Assembly: GCF_028688795.1 (NCBI RefSeq)
Contig: NZ_JAQTXM010000035.1
Location: forward strand, 1 to 44,967
Direction of reading: 5' to 3'
DNA length: 44,967 bases
DNA from: Rhodoferax sp.
Lineage (GTDB): Bacteria; Pseudomonadota; Gammaproteobacteria; Burkholderiales; Burkholderiaceae_C
Under the pieces are notes generated by a model. It did no database searches and was not told the DNA's origin. It saw nothing but the letters and a program-made list of their open reading frames with translations. The translations under genes were made by a program, and so were the position numbers. Every line of letters starts with the position of its first letter. The first letter of the stretch is position 1. Shown here piece after piece: positions 41,965 through 44,967 of this stretch.

Positions 41965-43238
41965 TCACCCTGATTGTCTTTTTTGGCCTGTTGTTTGCGG
42001 GCCTGCCGATTGTCGGCGCCATTCTGGCGGGCGCGCTTGCCTTCATGCTCACCAACGATTTGTCGGTACTGTACGACTCAATCCCGATCCAGTTTTTTGG
42101 TGCGCTGGAAATCAACAGCCTGCTGGCCATTCCGCTGTTTCTGCTGGTCGGTGAAATCATGAACAAGGCCGGTTTGACCCAGCGCCTGATCGCCGTGGCC
42201 GAGGTGCTGGTGGGCAGCATGAGGGGTGGGCTGGCCTATGCCAACCTGTTCACCAACGCCATGGCGGCGTCGATTCTGGGCTCGGCTGTGGCGCAGATTG
42301 GTGTGATGAGCAAGGTGATGATTCCGGCCATGGAGCGCATGGGCTACAACCGCGCATTCTCCGGTGCGGTCACGGTCACGTCTGGCCTGCTGGGGCCCAT
42401 CATTCCACCGTCGATGCTGATGATCATCTATGGCGTGGTGGCGGTGCAGCCGATTGCGCCGCTGTTCATTGCCGGCATATTGCCGGGCATTCTGATTGTG
42501 GTGGCGCTGGCGCTGGTGATTTTTGCGCACAACTTTTTCGGCCCCGGTTTACCTGCGGGCACCCGCAGCGGCCGCTCCGCCTCCATCAAGGTGTTGCTCG
42601 AAGGCCTGGTGCCCGCCGTGATCCCGCTGGTGGTGATTGCCGGCATCATGCTGGGTGTGATGACCCCAACCGAGTCCGGTGCGGTGGCGGCCATCATCTC
42701 GCTGGCGCTGGGTTTTGTGTACCGCGAAATCAAGCTGCGTGACCTGAGCAAGATCTTTCTGGACGTGGCCACCAACACCGCCACCATCACCGGGTTGATT
42801 GCGGCTGCGTCGGTGCTGAGTTGGGTGCTGGCCTTTCAGGGCGTGCCCGATCTGGTGGTGGCCTACATGCAGGGCCTGACGGATTCGCCGTTTGTCTTTT
42901 TGTTGCTGGTGATTTTGATGATGATCATTCTGGGCATGTTCCTGGAAAGCATCAGCGTGCTGATCGTCACCGTGCCGTTGCTGATGCCGGTGGTGGTCAC
43001 ATTGGGTATCGACCCCATTCACTTTGGTGTGGTGTGCACCTTGGCTACGGTGATTGGTCTGGTGACGCCGCCGGTGGGCCCGGGACTGTACATCGCCATG
43101 GTGCAGGCAGACATCCGCATGGGGCCGCTGTTTAAGGCCACCCTGCCGTTTCTAGCGGCAGTGCTGCTGGTGCTTGTGCTGATTGCCGCCGTGCCGGCGC
43201 TGTCGACCTGGCTGCCTGCGCTGATGACCGCCAAGTAG
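41961..43238 (+). CDS. dctM: TRAP transporter large permease subunit DctM
   Basis: A 425-residue polytopic protein with about 12 membrane segments. It contains NKAGLTQRLIAVAEVLVGSMRG, AASILGSAVAQIGVMSKVMI, VTSGLLGPIIPPSMLMIIYG and, near the end, VIGLVTPPVGPGLY, the signatures of the Na+-coupled transport channel. Translationally coupled to dctQ. It completes a three-part TRAP system in the aromatic operon. Confidence 0.95.
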   Translation: MITLIVFFGLLFAGLPIVGAILAGALAFMLTNDLSVLYDSIPIQFFGALEINSLLAIPLFLLVGEIMNKAGLTQRLIAVAEVLVGSMRGGLAYANLFTNAMAASILGSAVAQIGVMSKVMIPAMERMGYNRAFSGAVTVTSGLLGPIIPPSMLMIIYGVVAVQPIAPLFIAGILPGILIVVALALVIFAHNFFGPGLPAGTRSGRSASIKVLLEGLVPAVIPLVVIAGIMLGVMTPTESGAVAAIISLALGFVYREIKLRDLSKIFLDVATNTATITGLIAAASVLSWVLAFQGVPDLVVAYMQGLTDSPFVFLLLVILMMIILGMFLESISVLIVTVPLLMPVVVTLGIDPIHFGVVCTLATVIGLVTPPVGPGLYIAMVQADIRMGPLFKATLPFLAAVLLVLVLIAAVPALSTWLPALMTAK

Positions 43239-43277
43239 CCTGGCCTGACTTATTTTTTCGCATTGAAGGGACTCCAC

Positions 43278-43826
43278 ATGGCCAATCCATCCACCCCTGC
43301 GGCACCCAATGAGCCGATCCAGGACTTCTCGCATTGCCACGCCGGCATCCTGAAAAAACTCGACATGCTGGGTGAGTTGCCTGCGTTGCTGGAGCCCGCT
43401 GCCCGCGCGCGCGATATTGCGGAAAAGGCGCTTGAATTTTTCCGCGAAGCCATTTTTGAGCACCACCTGGACGAAGAGCGCGAGCTGTTTCCCGCTGTTT
43501 TGGCCAGCGCCAACGAGGGCGAAGAGTATGCACACGTCAAGTCCATGGCCAAACGCCTCACGGATGAACACCGTGAACTGGAAGGCATGTGGAAACGGCT
43601 GGAGTCACAGCTGAAAAAAGTTGCCAAAGGCCAGCAAAGTGACATCAGCGCGGCAGACATCGGGCGTCTGATTAGCCAGTACCGCGCCCACGCCGAGTTT
43701 GAGGAACAGGCATTTTTGCCGCTGTCGCAAACCATCCTTGGGCGCAATTCACACCATATGGCTGCCCTGGGCCTGTCGCTGCACATGCGGCACGCGCCCA
43801 CACGCGTCAATTCGACTTACATCTGA
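43278..43826 (+). CDS. Hemerythrin-like HHE-domain protein
   Basis: A 182-residue cytoplasmic four-helix protein with the di-iron ligand pattern of hemerythrins: DFSHCHAGIL, FEHHLDEERELFP (HxxxE), DEHRELEGMW, and HAEFEEQAFLPLS. Hemerythrins bind O2, or iron and NO in related domains. ATG 43278 has AAGGGA upstream; the TTG at 43263 is less likely. It lies 39 bp after dctM on the same strand. The oxygen-dependent hydroxylase and dioxygenase upstream make an O2- or iron-related role attractive, but unproven. Confidence 0.83.
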   Translation: MANPSTPAAPNEPIQDFSHCHAGILKKLDMLGELPALLEPAARARDIAEKALEFFREAIFEHHLDEERELFPAVLASANEGEEYAHVKSMAKRLTDEHRELEGMWKRLESQLKKVAKGQQSDISAADIGRLISQYRAHAEFEEQAFLPLSQTILGRNSHHMAALGLSLHMRHAPTRVNSTYI

Positions 43827-43866
43827 GCGGGCGCAAGCGCATGCCATCTTGCAGTGCTTGGGAAAT

Positions 43867-43930
43867 TTATGTATGAAATTAGCCTACAGGCCTTTTAAAA
43901 TAAGCGCAACTAGCTATTCATATGATAGTA
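43867..43930 (-). repeat. Dispersed repeat, copy 7
   Basis: On the minus strand: GAATAGCTAGTTGCGCTTAT, then AAAAGGCCTGTAGGCTAATT. It lies in the gene-free stretch after the hemerythrin gene. Confidence 0.7.
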
Positions 43931-44240
43931 GTCGGAGTGCAGGCATTGGCCTCTTTTGCGGCTTGAGTCGACATTGGGTTGCACTCTGGTGCTTCACCAA
44001 GTCGGCCATCGAAAAATTGTGGGTTTCGGGTCCAGGCGTCAATGGCTCTTTTGCAGCGTTTGCGGCCATACAGACTTGGCTTCCAATTTGCACAGAACGT
44101 ATCAAAAATACGCTAAGCTTCCCGGCGACTTTGTCGTTTCCAATATACCTGTACATTCAACCAGCCGTCAGACGTAAGCACATGATTTTCAAAGGGATTA
44201 TTGGAATTCTTCCTCAGTGTCATCTGACTGGTTGCCTTGT
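43931..44240. other. Gene-free stretch
   Basis: Between the repeat copy and the small hairpin I find no convincing gene, RNA or terminator. Reading frames here have no ribosome sites and no recognisable protein features. The stretch is more AT-rich than the operon before it. Confidence 0.5.
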
Positions 44241-44262
44241 TATCCCGCGAAACTGCGGGATA
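44241..44262 (+). other. Hairpin in the leader of the small membrane protein gene
   Basis: tatcccgc and gcgggata form a perfect 8-bp stem with a 6-base loop (gaaact), 20 bases before the ATG at 44282. No T-run follows. It could affect translation or end upstream transcription weakly. Confidence 0.45.
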
Positions 44263-44281
44263 CATCTATCGTAAAGACTCA

Positions 44282-44707
44282 ATGCGCAGCGTTCTCACTA
44301 AGCGAACGATCTATGTACTGGCGAGCGTCGCCGTATTGCACGCCGCGTTGCTTTGCTTTTGGTACGCGTCGAAGACGACCGGGCCAATACCGGGAAGATC
44401 TGAATGGAGCATCTTCGCGCAGAATTATTGGATGTTCCCTGCGTCGGTGCTGTACGGGTTCACCGTAGGCTTTATTGTTTATCGAACCCACCTCATGTGG
44501 ACGGTTGTTCTTGTGGGCCTTCTGGCACTGATGGGTGCCGTCATACACTGGGCGGCCGGCCAAATGGGAATGGCACTGGACTGGGTCACGCCGCAAGCTT
44601 CCCTGACCGGCGCCTTCATTGTTTTTGTCATTTACATACCGTTCGCGCTCGTCGGCTCAGTACTTGGACGGAAAGTTGGTCCATATGGGAAGAGCAATGA
44701 GTCATAA
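44282..44707 (+). CDS. Small integral membrane protein, function unknown
   Basis: A 141-residue hydrophobic protein with about four predicted membrane helices: TIYVLASVAVLHAALLCFWY, the segment around WMFPASVLYGFTVGFIVY, MWTVVLVGLLALMGAVIHWA, and GAFIVFVIYIPFALVGSVLG. It ends GRKVGPYGKSNES. I do not recognise the family. I used the ATG at 44282; a TTG at 44237 would add 15 residues spanning the hairpin. Base composition is a little more AT-rich than the operon upstream. No neighbours in the window give context. Confidence 0.6.
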   Translation: MRSVLTKRTIYVLASVAVLHAALLCFWYASKTTGPIPGRSEWSIFAQNYWMFPASVLYGFTVGFIVYRTHLMWTVVLVGLLALMGAVIHWAAGQMGMALDWVTPQASLTGAFIVFVIYIPFALVGSVLGRKVGPYGKSNES

Positions 44708-44967
44708 CTGGTCGGCCAATACGGAACTACAACTGCAGGAGGCGGCTTCGCCGCAATGGTTGAGGTCCGGTTGCCTCCAACGTTAAGGTATCAGATCTGG
44801 TAGTTTGAATGTCTGCTGTCTGGAAACTTGGATGACCGCAATGGGTCTTTATGCAGAGATGTACATAGAGGCTGTTATGCACAGTTCCCAGTTATGGGCA
44901 ATTGCCGTTTGAAGTGAGTTGCCTGTCATTGGCAAATTCATACCAATGCAAGGTTTCTTTCTCTACA
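44708..44967. other. End of window without recognisable gene
   Basis: No reading frame, RNA or strong repeat is evident. A small gcggc-ttc-gccgc hairpin occurs near 44742-44754. Confidence 0.5.

Noticed and set aside
43914..44156. 80-codon minus-strand frame after the hemerythrin gene
   Set aside because: No ribosome site, overlaps the repeat copy, no recognisable domain.
43699..44274. 191-codon frame running out of the hemerythrin gene
   Set aside because: Starts inside the hemerythrin gene in another frame, crosses a dispersed repeat and has no ribosome site or family signature.
1..44967. CRISPR array, Cas genes or retron
   Set aside because: No regularly spaced direct repeats of suitable length and no Cas or reverse transcriptase motifs were seen on either strand.

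Overview
The window is chromosomal DNA of a betaproteobacterium of the Comamonadaceae (Rhodoferax/Polaromonas type). Three things point there: the conserved Burkholderiales blocks lolB-ispE-tRNA-Gln-prs-rplY-pth and rsmD-coaD, a close resemblance of the gentisate genes to the nag genes of Ralstonia/Polaromonas, and several copies of a short AT-rich dispersed repeat that I know from Comamonadaceae genomes. No genus can be fixed without a search.

Layout. Bases 1-3381 are the end of a Tn7-like transposon: tnsB and tnsA on the minus strand, then a terminal stretch with four repeated putative TnsB sites that stops 9 bp from the pilC stop codon. No tnsC is seen. The gene after tnsB is cut after about 40 codons by what looks like the end of an IS21-family element (1-127). 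Bases 3391-9526 carry pilC and pilB (type IV pilus), a CxxCH-containing sensor histidine kinase and a YegD-type Hsp70, all on the minus strand. Bases 9532-16396 hold an esterase and ftsY, then divergently an M16 peptidase pair, rsmD, coaD, a universal stress protein and a ferredoxin. Bases 16426-22670 are a minus-strand housekeeping block (DUF4124 protein, pth, rplY, prs, tRNA-Gln, ispE, lolB, TPR protein). Bases 22691-26580 run mutM, a dynamin-like GTPase and mutY. Bases 26577-31059 hold rapZ, recN, nadK and divergent hrcA. Bases 31085-31787 are RNA genes: tRNA-Met, tRNA-Arg, a terminator and RNase P RNA.

Bases 31840-36470 are a mixed section: an IscR-like Rrf2 regulator with no cysteine, an NhaR-type LysR regulator, a VanX-type dipeptidase, a pseudouridine synthase homologue with an altered active-site motif, an MtfA-type metallopeptidase and a MarR regulator. 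Bases 36595-43826 form one catabolic unit. 3-Hydroxybenzoate would be hydroxylated to gentisate, cleaved to maleylpyruvate, isomerised to fumarylpyruvate and hydrolysed to fumarate and pyruvate. A complete three-part TRAP transporter and a hemerythrin-like protein follow on the same strand. A near-perfect inverted repeat between the divergent marR gene and the hydroxylase is a likely operator. The last kilobase holds one small membrane protein of unknown function.

The most unusual signals are (a) the dispersed repeat family, two members of which lie in sense and in the same reading frame at the N-termini of lolB and the second M16 protein and there encode the lipobox or signal peptide; (b) the aromatic operon joining gentisate catabolism, TRAP uptake and a hemerythrin; (c) the Tn7-like end beside pilC; and (d) the Rrf2 protein and the pseudouridine synthase homologue, which lack key functional residues of their families. 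I did not find a clearly new multi-gene defence or mobile system inside the window.
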